NCBI GenBank assembly: GCA_023667265.1
Contig: JAMPAJ010000001.1
Location: forward strand, 1,231,151 to 1,295,150
DNA: 64,000 nt
Reading direction: 5' to 3'
DNA from: Alistipes sp.
GTDB taxonomy: Bacteria > Bacillota > Clostridia > Oscillospirales > Ruminococcaceae
The position numbers and the translations under genes were made by a program. Positions 23,923 to 32,051 of the stretch are shown one piece after another. The notes beneath the pieces were generated by a model. That model saw only the letters and a program-made list of their open reading frames with translations. It was not told where the DNA came from and did no database searches. Positions within the stretch are counted from its first letter, which is position 1. The number at the start of each line of letters is the position of its first letter.

Positions 23923-25527
23923 TTATTCCTCCAGTAATGACAAAATAACCGCCTCGGCACACTTCATGCCGTCTGCTGCCGCCGACATGATACCTCCCGC
24001 ATATCCTGCGCCCTCGCCGCAGGGATAAAGTCCGGAAACGGAAACCGACTGCAAATTTTCTCCCCGGTTTATGCGTACAGGCGAGCTGCTGCGGCTTTCC
24101 ACTCCCGTCAGCACCGTATCTCTGTCGTCAAAGCCCTTTATTCGCTTACCCATTTCCACGATGCCTTCGCGAATAGAGTCGCACACAAACTGGGGCAGAT
24201 ATTCTTCAAGCGCTGCAAATTTTACCCCAGGGAGGTATGTCGGCTTAACTCTTCCGAATCCGCCGCCGACCTTTTTTTCAAGCATATCCCCGACTAAAAT
24301 TACAGGAGCGCTGTAGTCAGAGCCGCCTGCTCTGAACGCTTTTTCCTCTATTTCACGCTGAAATCCAACTCCTGCCAACGGATGGGAGCTGCCGAAATCC
24401 TCGGGCGTTACATTGACAAGAAGCGCGCTGTTGGAATTTTCGCCGTCACGTGCAAAGCAGCTCATGCCGTTAACTGTAAGCCGACCCTCCTCCGAGGAAG
24501 CAGCCATTACATAGCCGCCCGGACACATACAGAATGTGTACAATGTCCTGCCGCTGGGCAGGTGTACAGCCAGCTTATAATCCGCCGCTTTAAGCGCATG
24601 ATGCCCGGCAAAATCACCGTACATAGCCCTGTCAATATCTCTCCGCAGATGCTCGGCGCGAACTCCGACGGAAAAGGACTTCTGAGTCAGCGTCACATTT
24701 TTTTCGTATAGAAGCCTGAAAACATCCCGGGCGCTGTGACCTGCGGCGAGGATCAGATCATTCGTTTCAACGATGTGTCTGCCGCTGTCGTCAGTGTAGC
24801 TGATTTGAGAGATTCTGCCGTTTTCCGTGTTGAATCCGTCAAATTTCGCACCGAAACGAACCTCTCCCCCAAGCTCGATAACACGCTTCCTGATGTTTTT
24901 CACCACCTGGCGAAGCTTGTCCGTGCCGATGTGCGGTTTGGCGAGATAACGTATTTCTTCCGGCGCACCAAATTCCGTAAACCAGCGTAAGATCGTCGAA
25001 ATACGGCTGTCCTTGATACCTGTTGTCAGCTTTCCGTCGGAAAATGTCCCTGCACCGCCCTCGCCGAACTGGACATTGCACCGCTCGTCGAGACTGCCGG
25101 TCTGCTGAAAATTCTCCACCGCCTTCACACGGCTGTCAATATCAAAGCCGCGCTCCAGGACTATGGGACGTGCCCCGGCGTATGCCAGAACAAGCGCTGC
25201 AAACATCCCTCCTGGTCCGAATCCTACGATGACAGGTCGCATATTCTCGAATATAACGGGAATTTTCCTTATCTCATAATTTATTTTTTCAACCCTTGAG
25301 ACATTTTTCAGACGCAGAATTTTTTCTTCATTTACGCCATGCTTCAGGGAAATATCCGCGGAAATAATAAAATGTACGTCATTTTTCTTTCTTGCGTCCA
25401 CCGATTTCTTCGACAGCTCCACAAATGATATATCCCCGGCAGCTATACCGAGCTTTTTGGCGCAGAGACGTTTCAATCCGCCGAAATCGAAGTCCAGCGG
25501 CACTCTGACATTAGAAAGTCTGATCAC
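23923..25527 (-). CDS. FAD-dependent dehydrogenase of the COG2509 type
   Basis: 534 residues. A short N-terminal domain (VIRLSNVRVPLDFDF..., about 90 residues) precedes the FAD-binding core MRPVIVGFGPGGMFAALVLA, then RCNVQFGEGGAGTFSDGKL and, near the C-terminus, GLYPCGEGAGYAGGIMSAA. This matches the uncharacterised FAD-dependent dehydrogenases common in Firmicutes; the substrate is unknown. I place the start at the GTG at 25527, 4 bp after the upstream stop and 9 nt from AGGA. A longer frame begins inside the preceding gene and would add about 50 residues of unrelated sequence. Confidence 0.87.
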   Translation of the reverse strand: MIRLSNVRVPLDFDFGGLKRLCAKKLGIAAGDISFVELSKKSVDARKKNDVHFIISADISLKHGVNEEKILRLKNVSRVEKINYEIRKIPVIFENMRPVIVGFGPGGMFAALVLAYAGARPIVLERGFDIDSRVKAVENFQQTGSLDERCNVQFGEGGAGTFSDGKLTTGIKDSRISTILRWFTEFGAPEEIRYLAKPHIGTDKLRQVVKNIRKRVIELGGEVRFGAKFDGFNTENGRISQISYTDDSGRHIVETNDLILAAGHSARDVFRLLYEKNVTLTQKSFSVGVRAEHLRRDIDRAMYGDFAGHHALKAADYKLAVHLPSGRTLYTFCMCPGGYVMAASSEEGRLTVNGMSCFARDGENSNSALLVNVTPEDFGSSHPLAGVGFQREIEEKAFRAGGSDYSAPVILVGDMLEKKVGGGFGRVKPTYLPGVKFAALEEYLPQFVCDSIREGIVEMGKRIKGFDDRDTVLTGVESRSSSPVRINRGENLQSVSVSGLYPCGEGAGYAGGIMSAAADGMKCAEAVILSLLEE

Positions 25528-25531
25528 AATA

Positions 25532-26779
25532 TCATGTCCTATCTTTGATAGATTTGCCGCAGCTTCCGCCTGCAAGCATTCCTGACGACCATGCCCACTG
25601 TAAATTGTAGCCTCCGCAGTCGCCAACAGTATCAAGAATTTCTCCGCACAGGTACAAACCCTTATGAAGCCGAGATTCAAGCCGATCGTTTATGCAGCTT
25701 CCGTGTATCCCGCCCATCGTCGCCTGAGCGTTCTGCCACGGTGAACAGCCGGAAACCTCGAATCTCAGGTCTTTTATCAGCCTCGACGAGGTCATTATCT
25801 GTTCATTGCTAAGCCCAGCGATTTTATCGGGTATATTCCGATCGACCGCTCTTTTTATAAGGTAAGCAGCCAGATTTTTCACGAAAATTCCAGTAAGCAG
25901 CTCTTCCGGAGGCTGTTCCGCTCTTGAGCTTCTCATCCTGAAAAGGTAGTCCGCGATCTCTGAACCGCTCATTTCCGGCAGCAGATCGGCGGAAAGCAGC
26001 AATTTCCCCTCGTATCTCTGAAAAAGATAGGCAAGATTGAACACACAAATTCCCGAAATATTGTTTTCGCCGAACTGGATCTCTCCCTTTTCGCTGCGGA
26101 GGATCTTGCCTCCCGAAACTGCCGAAATACAGCCCTTTACCCTGACGCCCTTCAGTCCCTTGACCGCCGCCGGGTCAACCCTCAGAGGCGAAACTGCCGG
26201 GCATATCCCGGAAACCTTGTAGCCCATATCACGGAGAAGCCGAAGCACGCCGCCGTCTGTTCCGAAGCTTGGTGCAGCATAGCCGCCTGCAGCTATTATC
26301 AGCCGTTTGCAGCTTATTTTTTCATCGGCGCTTGTAAGCTCAAAACCGCCTTTAACACAGTTGATGCCCGTTACCTGCCAGCCGCATATCTCCTCAATTT
26401 CCAGCTGATCCAGCCGGCATCGGAGGGCATTGACAACTGTGGAGGAGCTGTTGCTGCGAGGATAGATACCACCCTCTCTGCCCTCGCTTCCAGCCGCGCA
26501 CAGCACACCCAGATAATCGGTAAAAAACTCCTCGTAATCCGGCATTTTCCGTATGACTGAAAGAGCGTCGACCGAACCGTGATAGTTCCTCGGTTCTATG
26601 CTCAGATTGCTGAGATTGCACTTTCCGTTTCCGCTTGCAATGATTTTTTTGCCCACTCGCGGAAGCCGCTCCAGGACGGCTATCTTCGCCGACGGACAGA
26701 CCTCTTTAGCCGAAATTGCCGCCGTCAGCCCGGAAGCTCCTCCGCCTATGACGGCTATATCGTAGTATTTTCCGCTCAT
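25532..26779 (-). CDS. HI0933-family flavoprotein, second paralogue
   Basis: 415 residues. The dinucleotide fold YDIAVIGGGASGLTAAISA is followed by RVGKKIIASGNGKCNLSN, the signature shared with the protein at 2277-3494. The C-terminus GLYLCGEILDTVGDCGGYNLQWAW matches the family. AGAGGTGAT 5 nt before the ATG at 26779 supports that start over a GTG at 26788. The reaction is unknown. It lies directly upstream of the COG2509-type flavoprotein, and the two may be co-regulated. Confidence 0.87.
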   Translation of the reverse strand: MSGKYYDIAVIGGGASGLTAAISAKEVCPSAKIAVLERLPRVGKKIIASGNGKCNLSNLSIEPRNYHGSVDALSVIRKMPDYEEFFTDYLGVLCAAGSEGREGGIYPRSNSSSTVVNALRCRLDQLEIEEICGWQVTGINCVKGGFELTSADEKISCKRLIIAAGGYAAPSFGTDGGVLRLLRDMGYKVSGICPAVSPLRVDPAAVKGLKGVRVKGCISAVSGGKILRSEKGEIQFGENNISGICVFNLAYLFQRYEGKLLLSADLLPEMSGSEIADYLFRMRSSRAEQPPEELLTGIFVKNLAAYLIKRAVDRNIPDKIAGLSNEQIMTSSRLIKDLRFEVSGCSPWQNAQATMGGIHGSCINDRLESRLHKGLYLCGEILDTVGDCGGYNLQWAWSSGMLAGGSCGKSIKDRT

Positions 26780-26801
26780 TCCGATCACCTCTATTCGCCT
26801 G

Positions 26802-27692
26802 TTATTCGGGATCTATTTCAATTGCCACGATCTCCGGACGGTTGAACATCCGCACAGGGTACGGAGAATCACCGATGCCGGAGGTAATAAACATTGCTCC
26901 GTTTTCGTACTCGAACCAGCCCTTGTCGTAGACAGTCCTGTTGGAACGCTGCCTTGGAAACCATTCGCCTGTCAATGAATCGTAAACGGGTCCAAGGTTA
27001 AACGGCAGCCGCGCCATCCCCCCGTGGGTATCTGCGCAAAGAGTAAGATCTGCTCCAAACTCCGCAAATTTCTCATAATTCGGGATATGCGCCAAAAGGA
27101 TATTAAAGCAGTCCGGGTCATTTGTAAATTCGCTGCTCAGGTCAAAGGTGTCCGAGTAGTAAACATTGTCAATGCCCATAATATGAAGCTTATTCCCCTT
27201 GATCTCGACGGTTTCCTCAAGATAAAGCTCTTCGGAGCCGTACTGATACGCCATAACATGAACGCCCACATCCAAAAGTGATTTGATATACCGGTAGGAG
27301 GTATCGTGATCTCCGGGAACAAAATAAGTGGGATAATGAGCAGCCAGATTCCCCATAAAATCAATAGGGATCTGCATTTGCTCCTCAGAAGCGCCGCGGC
27401 TATACATATCTCCCAGCACAAAGACAATATCCGGCTCGATCTTTTCAACCTTATCCATAACGCTTCTGCCGGAGATATTAGTGCCGTCTGAGTGCATATC
27501 GCTGAGAACCACAGCAGTAATAGCAGCCGATATCTTTTCCGAGGAACGCTCCGTTCTGTTTATTTTAATTGTATAGTTATTGAAGTACCAGAGAAAGACT
27601 ATCGCCAGACAAACCGCTAAGAATCGGGCAAATTTGCTTTTTCCTCCGGATTTCTCTTCCTTTGGCTCTGAATTATTTATTTTCTCCGGCAT
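26802..27692 (-). CDS. Membrane-anchored metallophosphoesterase (YkuE/YaeI-like)
   Basis: About 296 residues: one N-terminal membrane helix (FARFLAVCLAIVFLWYFNNY) then a calcineurin-like phosphoesterase domain facing outward. Metal-site motifs are AVVLSDMHSDGTN, VFVLGDMYSRG, YFVPGDHDTSY, ILLAHIPNY and LCADTHGGM. Two positions differ from the usual family form: GNHD is GDHD and GHTHGG is ADTHGG, so one metal-ligand His is Asp. It starts 1 nt after the mscS stop; a GTG at 27701 is an alternative. YkuE-like enzymes act on lipid-linked or cell-surface phosphates; the substrate here is unknown. Confidence 0.82.
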   Translation of the reverse strand: MPEKINNSEPKEEKSGGKSKFARFLAVCLAIVFLWYFNNYTIKINRTERSSEKISAAITAVVLSDMHSDGTNISGRSVMDKVEKIEPDIVFVLGDMYSRGASEEQMQIPIDFMGNLAAHYPTYFVPGDHDTSYRYIKSLLDVGVHVMAYQYGSEELYLEETVEIKGNKLHIMGIDNVYYSDTFDLSSEFTNDPDCFNILLAHIPNYEKFAEFGADLTLCADTHGGMARLPFNLGPVYDSLTGEWFPRQRSNRTVYDKGWFEYENGAMFITSGIGDSPYPVRMFNRPEIVAIEIDPE

Positions 27693-27693
27693 A

Positions 27694-28560
27694 TCACTCA
27701 CTTATATGGACGTCAAGCTGCTTGTATGGTATCTCTATACCGCTCTTGTCAAACAGCTGTTTTATAGTTTCATTTAATGTATAGCTTACCTCTTTGTAAT
27801 TGTCGTTTTCAGTCCAGACAAGGACGTCGATACCGACGGAACTTTCCTTATGGCTGCTCATGCGAACCACAGGCGCAGGCTTCTGCAATATCATGGGATT
27901 TTCGCAGACAGCAGAAAGAATGAGCTGACGTGCAGCCGAAAAATCCGAAGTATAGCTTATATCTATATTCAAATCCACGCGCCGCGTAGGCGTATCTGTG
28001 TAGTTTATAAGCTTTGCCGCCGTTACATTGCCGTTTGGTATAAGAACTGTCTTGCCGTCAAATGTATGAAGCTTTGTATTGAGTATGCCTATTTCCCGGA
28101 CGATTCCCACAGTTCCGTCCAGCTCAACGGTATCACCTGCGGCAAAGGGCTTTGAGAAAAGGATAACGAAGCCGCCGCATAAATTCGTCAGACAGTTTTG
28201 CAGCGCAAGGCTGGCTGCAAGACCTGCCGCACCGATAATAGTTATCACGGAGGTCATAGGCACGTTGATGATCGACAGGGCAATAATGACTACTATGAGA
28301 TAAAGTATTGTCCTGATAACAGATACAATAAATTTTCTCGCGGCATTGTCGACAGTTGAACGCTTCATAACGGCAGATATGAACCTTGTTATGAGCTTTG
28401 TCAGTACAATTCCCACAATGAGTACGATAACCGCAATAACAATAAGCGGCAACGCAGCCTTGAAGTAGTCCGCAATTCCTGAAAAAAACCCGGAAGCCTG
28501 CTCTACCTTTTCCTGTATAGTCTCTACCACTGCGGGAGCTGTGGTCGTCTCATTCTCCAA
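27694..28560 (-). CDS. MscS-type mechanosensitive channel
   Basis: 288 residues: three membrane segments (about 25-50, 75-98, 105-130), the pore-lining Gly/Ala-rich helix (IGAAGLAASLALQNCLTNLCGG split over TM3) and the cytoplasmic beta domain (KPFAAGDTVELDGTVG, LIPNGNVTAAKLINYT). It releases solutes on hypo-osmotic shock. I use the TTG at 28560 because GGAGGG lies 7 nt upstream. The in-frame ATG at 28590 falls on the predicted transcription start of the promoter at 28624-28596, so it is unlikely to be in the mRNA. Confidence 0.9.
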   Translation of the reverse strand: MENETTTAPAVVETIQEKVEQASGFFSGIADYFKAALPLIVIAVIVLIVGIVLTKLITRFISAVMKRSTVDNAARKFIVSVIRTILYLIVVIIALSIINVPMTSVITIIGAAGLAASLALQNCLTNLCGGFVILFSKPFAAGDTVELDGTVGIVREIGILNTKLHTFDGKTVLIPNGNVTAAKLINYTDTPTRRVDLNIDISYTSDFSAARQLILSAVCENPMILQKPAPVVRMSSHKESSVGIDVLVWTENDNYKEVSYTLNETIKQLFDKSGIEIPYKQLDVHISE

Positions 28561-28595
28561 AATTATCCCTCCGTTTACACATAGATCCATTTTAT

Positions 28596-28624
28596 ATTAT
28601 AACACAAATAAAAAAAATAGTCAA
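28596..28624 (-). promoter_or_regulatory. Promoter of mscS and the genes downstream
   Basis: Minus strand TTGACT (28624-28619), 17 bp, TATAAT (28601-28596) preceded by TGTGT. Transcription would start near 28589, which argues for the TTG start of mscS. Confidence 0.8.
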
Positions 28625-28783
28625 TAGGCGGTGAGCCACCGCTGCAAATCACACGTAACCGCTCACAAGGTTCGTTAATTAGAGCGTGTTCACATAAAAT
28701 TTAAGGCATTTTTCCGCGAGCAATATCAATATAAAAAAATCTTCTCAACAACTGTTGCATTTTTTGCTATAATATAGTATAAT
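28625..28783 (+). promoter_or_regulatory. Promoter-bearing repeat module upstream of the CE2 esterase
   Basis: Begins with the hairpin GCGGTGAGCCACCGC (28627-28641) and ends with TTGCAT (28755-28760), 17 bp, TATAAT (28778-28783). The same order of hairpin, AT-rich middle with CGCG, and TTGCAW promoter recurs at 30756-30937, 30935-31029 and 37912-38005. Similarity in the middle is low, so membership of this copy is less sure than for the last two. Confidence 0.55.
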
Positions 28784-28810
28784 AGTAATTAGAGGTGTTC
28801 GCAGGATACT

Positions 28811-28988
28811 TTAGGCAACACCACACAAAGCGCGTCTGACGACTTTGCACGCCATCTGCTTGCGAATTTTCCGTCATCTTACACAAAAACTCCTCGACAT
28901 ACTAAAGTATGCCTGCGTCGTTTTTATACAATCTGACGAAAAATTCGACTGCGCATCTGCCGCACAATCTTTGTGCGGTGTTGCCTTA
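28811..28988. repeat. MITE-like nested palindrome, family 1, full-length copy in the CE2 esterase leader
   Basis: 178 bp with inverted ends TTAGGCAACACCACACAAAG and CTTTGTGCGGTGTTGCCTTA. The centre is a hairpin with arms AAAAACTCCTCGACATAC and GTATGCCTGCGTCGTTTTT around TAAA (28885-28925). No open frame for a transposase. It aligns over its whole length with the element at 11604-11783 in reverse. It lies between the promoter at 28755-28783 and the ribosome site of the gene at 29025, so it would be part of the mRNA leader. Confidence 0.88.
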
Positions 28989-29024
28989 AAAAAATAATTG
29001 AGGGAAATTTTCAGGAGGGAAAAC

Positions 29025-30755
29025 ATGAAGAAAAAAACAATTACAGCGGCACTGGCTGTAATGTCGGCTGCGCTTGTTACCGGCGGTGCGGTTTTTGCCG
29101 CCTCCAGGTACACAAAGGATGATTTACAGAAGCTTAGCAGCTCGCTTCTTGGCGGATCGGCGGTAACCGAGGAACAGGACGTTAACGGCGACGGAGTTGT
29201 CGACGCCTACGATCTGGCTGAGATGAGGAAAACATTTACCAATTCCGGCTCAGGAGAATTTACAGAGCAGATCTTCGACGTAAGCGAAACTAACGTCCGC
29301 TATATCGGAAGAAATATCTACAACGACGAGAAAATCGCCTGGCTTGTACAGAGCGGCTCGGCAATTGAATTCAATGTTACCGGCAAATCTGCGGAGATAA
29401 CTATAAACGGAGACGGCTTTACCGAAAGCGACGAGAAATACCGTCCCAGATACGCGGTTATCGTGGACGGCGAAATTATCCTGGACGAGCTTCTCAGCGT
29501 AAAGGAAAAGCAGGTCACACTTTTCGAGGGCAGCGCCTCCAGAACCGCGTCAGTCAAGGTCATTCACCTTTCCGAGGCAAATAACGGAGCAATAGGCGTA
29601 AGCAAGGTCAAGGTCAATTCCGATGTGGCTGCACCGGTACTCCCAACGGCTAAAAAAGATCTGCAGATCGAATTTGTGGGCGATTCCATTACCTGCGCAT
29701 ACGGCGTTGAGGGCGCAAGCCAGTATGAAAGCTTCATGACAAGCACTGAAAATTTCATGAAGTCCTATGCATACCTGACTGCAAAGCAGCTTGACGCAGA
29801 CTACAGCGCTGTAAGCTACAGCGGTCACGGCATTGTTTCAGGCTACAGCAGCTCCGGTGACGCAATGACGGACAGCCTTGTTCCGGATTATTATGAATAT
29901 GTGGGCAAGCTTGGAACATATAAGCAGCCCTGGGATTTTGAGTCTCACCAGAGCGACGTTGTAGTCGTGAATCTGGGCACTAACGACAATACATATACCT
30001 CTAAGGAACCGGAAACGAGAAGCATGGAATATGCCGAAAAATACACGGAATTTCTGGAACTTATCCACGAAAAGAATCCAGATGCATATATTATCTGCAC
30101 ACTGGGAACAATGGGCTGCACGGAGCTTTATCCGTATATTGAGATTGCAGTCGAGGACTTCAAGTCAAATACCGGCTGTGACAGGATAATGTGCTACCAG
30201 TCCGCAACGCATACACAGAATGACGGCATGGGTTCAGACTGGCATCCGTCAGAGAAAACACAGCAGAACAGCGCGTATGTTTTAGCTGACAAGATCTGCC
30301 AGTGCCTCGGCATGGAATCCGACCAGATAGGCATAAATGTTGCAGTTGACGCAGCTTACAGCGTTGAGCAGGAGTGCGAAAATATGATGTCCGCCTATTT
30401 CTCAGAATGGGACGGTTCATATCATGTAACTGTAACAAACGGAGGCTCTTCTTCTGAAGCTATCAAGGCATACTACTCTGGAATCGACCTGCGCAAGGGT
30501 GGAAGCTACCACTTCACCTTCCAGCTTGAAACCACAGAGGGCGCGGAGATACCTATGGTTGTACGCAGCCGCAAGACAGGCGAGGTCATCTTTGAGGACA
30601 CCATTGTAGGCGGAAGCGGAAGAACCGAGTATTCTGCCGATTTCGAGTCAGATATCACAGCCGACAGCGAGATCGTATTCAGCATAGGCGGACAGAACAG
30701 CCTGAGATTCAGCATCTACGAGACAAAAATGGTAAAATACGAACAAAAGCACTAA
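29025..30755 (+). CDS. Secreted dockerin-bearing SGNH esterase, CE2-like
   Basis: 576 residues: signal peptide (1-26), one dockerin-type Ca-loop (DVNGDGVVDAYDLAEM, about 56-71), then a jelly-roll domain (about 85-205) and an SGNH hydrolase domain. Catalytic blocks are FVGDSITCAYG (Ser), YSGHG (Gly), VVVNLGTNDN (Asn) and SDWHPSEKTQQ (His). A jelly-roll followed by SGNH is the carbohydrate esterase family 2 architecture (deacetylation of xylan and mannan oligosaccharides). The C-terminal 130 residues look like a CBM4/9-type binding module. Only half a dockerin is visible. AGGAGGG precedes the ATG at 29025. Confidence 0.85.
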   Translation: MKKKTITAALAVMSAALVTGGAVFAASRYTKDDLQKLSSSLLGGSAVTEEQDVNGDGVVDAYDLAEMRKTFTNSGSGEFTEQIFDVSETNVRYIGRNIYNDEKIAWLVQSGSAIEFNVTGKSAEITINGDGFTESDEKYRPRYAVIVDGEIILDELLSVKEKQVTLFEGSASRTASVKVIHLSEANNGAIGVSKVKVNSDVAAPVLPTAKKDLQIEFVGDSITCAYGVEGASQYESFMTSTENFMKSYAYLTAKQLDADYSAVSYSGHGIVSGYSSSGDAMTDSLVPDYYEYVGKLGTYKQPWDFESHQSDVVVVNLGTNDNTYTSKEPETRSMEYAEKYTEFLELIHEKNPDAYIICTLGTMGCTELYPYIEIAVEDFKSNTGCDRIMCYQSATHTQNDGMGSDWHPSEKTQQNSAYVLADKICQCLGMESDQIGINVAVDAAYSVEQECENMMSAYFSEWDGSYHVTVTNGGSSSEAIKAYYSGIDLRKGGSYHFTFQLETTEGAEIPMVVRSRKTGEVIFEDTIVGGSGRTEYSADFESDITADSEIVFSIGGQNSLRFSIYETKMVKYEQKH

Positions 30756-30937
30756 GCGTGGAGCCCCCGCTGGCGATTCACATGACCGTTCGTACATCAC
30801 TGATATTTTGTGCAGATTTTAATATGCCGCGATCGGTATTTATTAGATAAAGGCTAATGGCTAAGGGCTTCCATAACAGCTAACAGCTAAAGGCTTTACA
30901 AAATAACTTGCATTTTTGCTGCATATTATGTTATAAG
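30756..30937 (+). other. Intergenic stretch with a probable third promoter-repeat copy
   Basis: Starts AGCGTGGAGCCCCCGCTGG, a hairpin like those at 28627 and 30938. It contains short direct repeats (GGCTAATGGCTAAGGGC and AGCTAACAGCTAAAGGC, 30850-30896) and ends TTGCAT (30909-30914), 17 bp, TATAAG (30932-30937). The last bases abut the next copy, so two units appear to be joined head to tail. No gene is seen. Confidence 0.45.
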
Positions 30938-31029
30938 CGGAGAGTCTCCGCCGGTAGTTTCGCGCAATAAATTTTTGCTATCAATATTTTTTCGCGTGGG
31001 TTGCAAATTTGCAAATAATATGTTATAAT
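30935..31029 (+). promoter_or_regulatory. Promoter-bearing repeat module upstream of the 31061 gene
   Basis: AAGCGGAGAGTCTCCGCCGG hairpin, TTTCGCG, AT-rich spacer, CGCG, then TTGCAA (31001-31006), 17 bp, TATAAT (31024-31029) in the context TATGTTATAAT. The copy at 37912-38005 has the same blocks in the same order and nearly the same spacing. Confidence 0.7.
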
Positions 31030-31060
31030 AAACAAATGAAATCAAATTTGGGAGAAGCTT

Positions 31061-31561
31061 ATGGATAGGAACAGGATCGCTGCGCTGCTCTGCGCCATTA
31101 TTGCCTTTTTACTTGTGGTTATGGCTGCAAAAAGCTGTAGTGAGAGCATAAATGAGACGAATAAGGCTAACAGGAATAAAGCTGTTCAGGCTTCGGTTTC
31201 TGCATCGGAAAGCGGCAGCAGTGAGGAGAAGGCGGAAAAAACATCGCCTCCTCAGAATGTTCAGTATGATCTTTTCGGCAGACCTGTCATTCCCACGGAA
31301 GCGCCTGTAGAGGAAGTTCAGTCTGCTACGGACGAGGACGGAAACGTAATTGAGCCGGAGGTGGAGACTGTCACCGACGAAGCCGGAAATATCCTTGAAA
31401 CGATCCCTCCGGCTGAAGAAGAGTCAGAGGAAACTACAGAGGCGGCAAATCAGACTCCCACAGCGCCTCCCGGATTCAGCGGCTTCGACCATAAGGAATA
31501 CGATAACGCCGGAAACGAGGTCGCAACTATTCCGCCTGATTTCGTAATTGTAATTGAGTAA
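31061..31561 (+). CDS. Acidic membrane-anchored extracytoplasmic protein, unknown function
   Basis: 166 residues. An N-terminal helix (IAALLCAIIAFLLVVMAAKSC) acts as signal or anchor. A Cys right after it could be a lipobox-like site, though the AKSC context is weak. The rest is a low-complexity Glu/Pro/Thr chain with no recognisable fold. It contains a repeated DExGNxxE pattern (TDEDGNVIEPE, TDEAGNILET, DNAGNEVAT) ending at PPDFVIVIE. GGGAGAAG lies upstream. It is followed 13 bp later by the cyclophilin gene and is likely co-transcribed from the repeat-borne promoter. Confidence 0.68.
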   Translation: MDRNRIAALLCAIIAFLLVVMAAKSCSESINETNKANRNKAVQASVSASESGSSEEKAEKTSPPQNVQYDLFGRPVIPTEAPVEEVQSATDEDGNVIEPEVETVTDEAGNILETIPPAEEESEETTEAANQTPTAPPGFSGFDHKEYDNAGNEVATIPPDFVIVIE

Positions 31562-31574
31562 AAGGAGTATTATC

Positions 31575-32048
31575 ATGGTTGTAATTGAAATGGACAACGG
31601 AAAAAAGATCAAGCTGGAGCTTTATCCGGAGATCGCCCCTATAAGCTGCGAGAACTTTGAAAAGCTGGTAAGAAGCGGCTTCTATGACGGACTTATTTTC
31701 CACCGCGTTATCCCCGGATTTATGATCCAGGGCGGCTGCCCGCAGGGTATCGGCACAGGCGGTCCCGGCTGGCATATCAAGGGTGAATTTGCAGCAAACG
31801 GAGTGAAAAACGACCTGAAACACACAAGAGGAGTTCTCTCCATGGCACGTGCTCAGGCTCCCGATTCCGCAGGCTCGCAGTTCTTTATCATGCATGAGGA
31901 CGCTCCTTATCTGGACGGTCAGTATGCCGCTTTCGGCAAGGTCGTTGAAGGGATCGAGGTCGTTGACGAGATCGTTGCCCAGCCCACAGACTACAGGGAC
32001 AAGCCCCTTGAACCCATGGCAATGAAAAAGGTTTATATTGAGGAATAA
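31575..32048 (+). CDS. Cyclophilin-type peptidyl-prolyl isomerase
   Basis: 157 residues, a single cyclophilin domain without signal peptide (cytosolic). The active-site blocks are FHRVIPGFMIQGGCPQGIG, SMARAQAPDSAGSQFFI and LDGQYAAFGKVVEG. It catalyses cis-trans isomerisation of Xaa-Pro bonds. AAAGGAG 8 nt before the ATG at 31575 fixes the start. It is 3 bp from the endonuclease IV gene. Confidence 0.94.
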   Translation: MVVIEMDNGKKIKLELYPEIAPISCENFEKLVRSGFYDGLIFHRVIPGFMIQGGCPQGIGTGGPGWHIKGEFAANGVKNDLKHTRGVLSMARAQAPDSAGSQFFIMHEDAPYLDGQYAAFGKVVEGIEVVDEIVAQPTDYRDKPLEPMAMKKVYIEE

Positions 32049-32051
32049 GCC

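Noticed and set aside
28561-28590. ATG at 28590 as the mscS start
   Set aside because: It coincides with the predicted transcription start; the TTG at 28560 has GGAGGG at the right distance.
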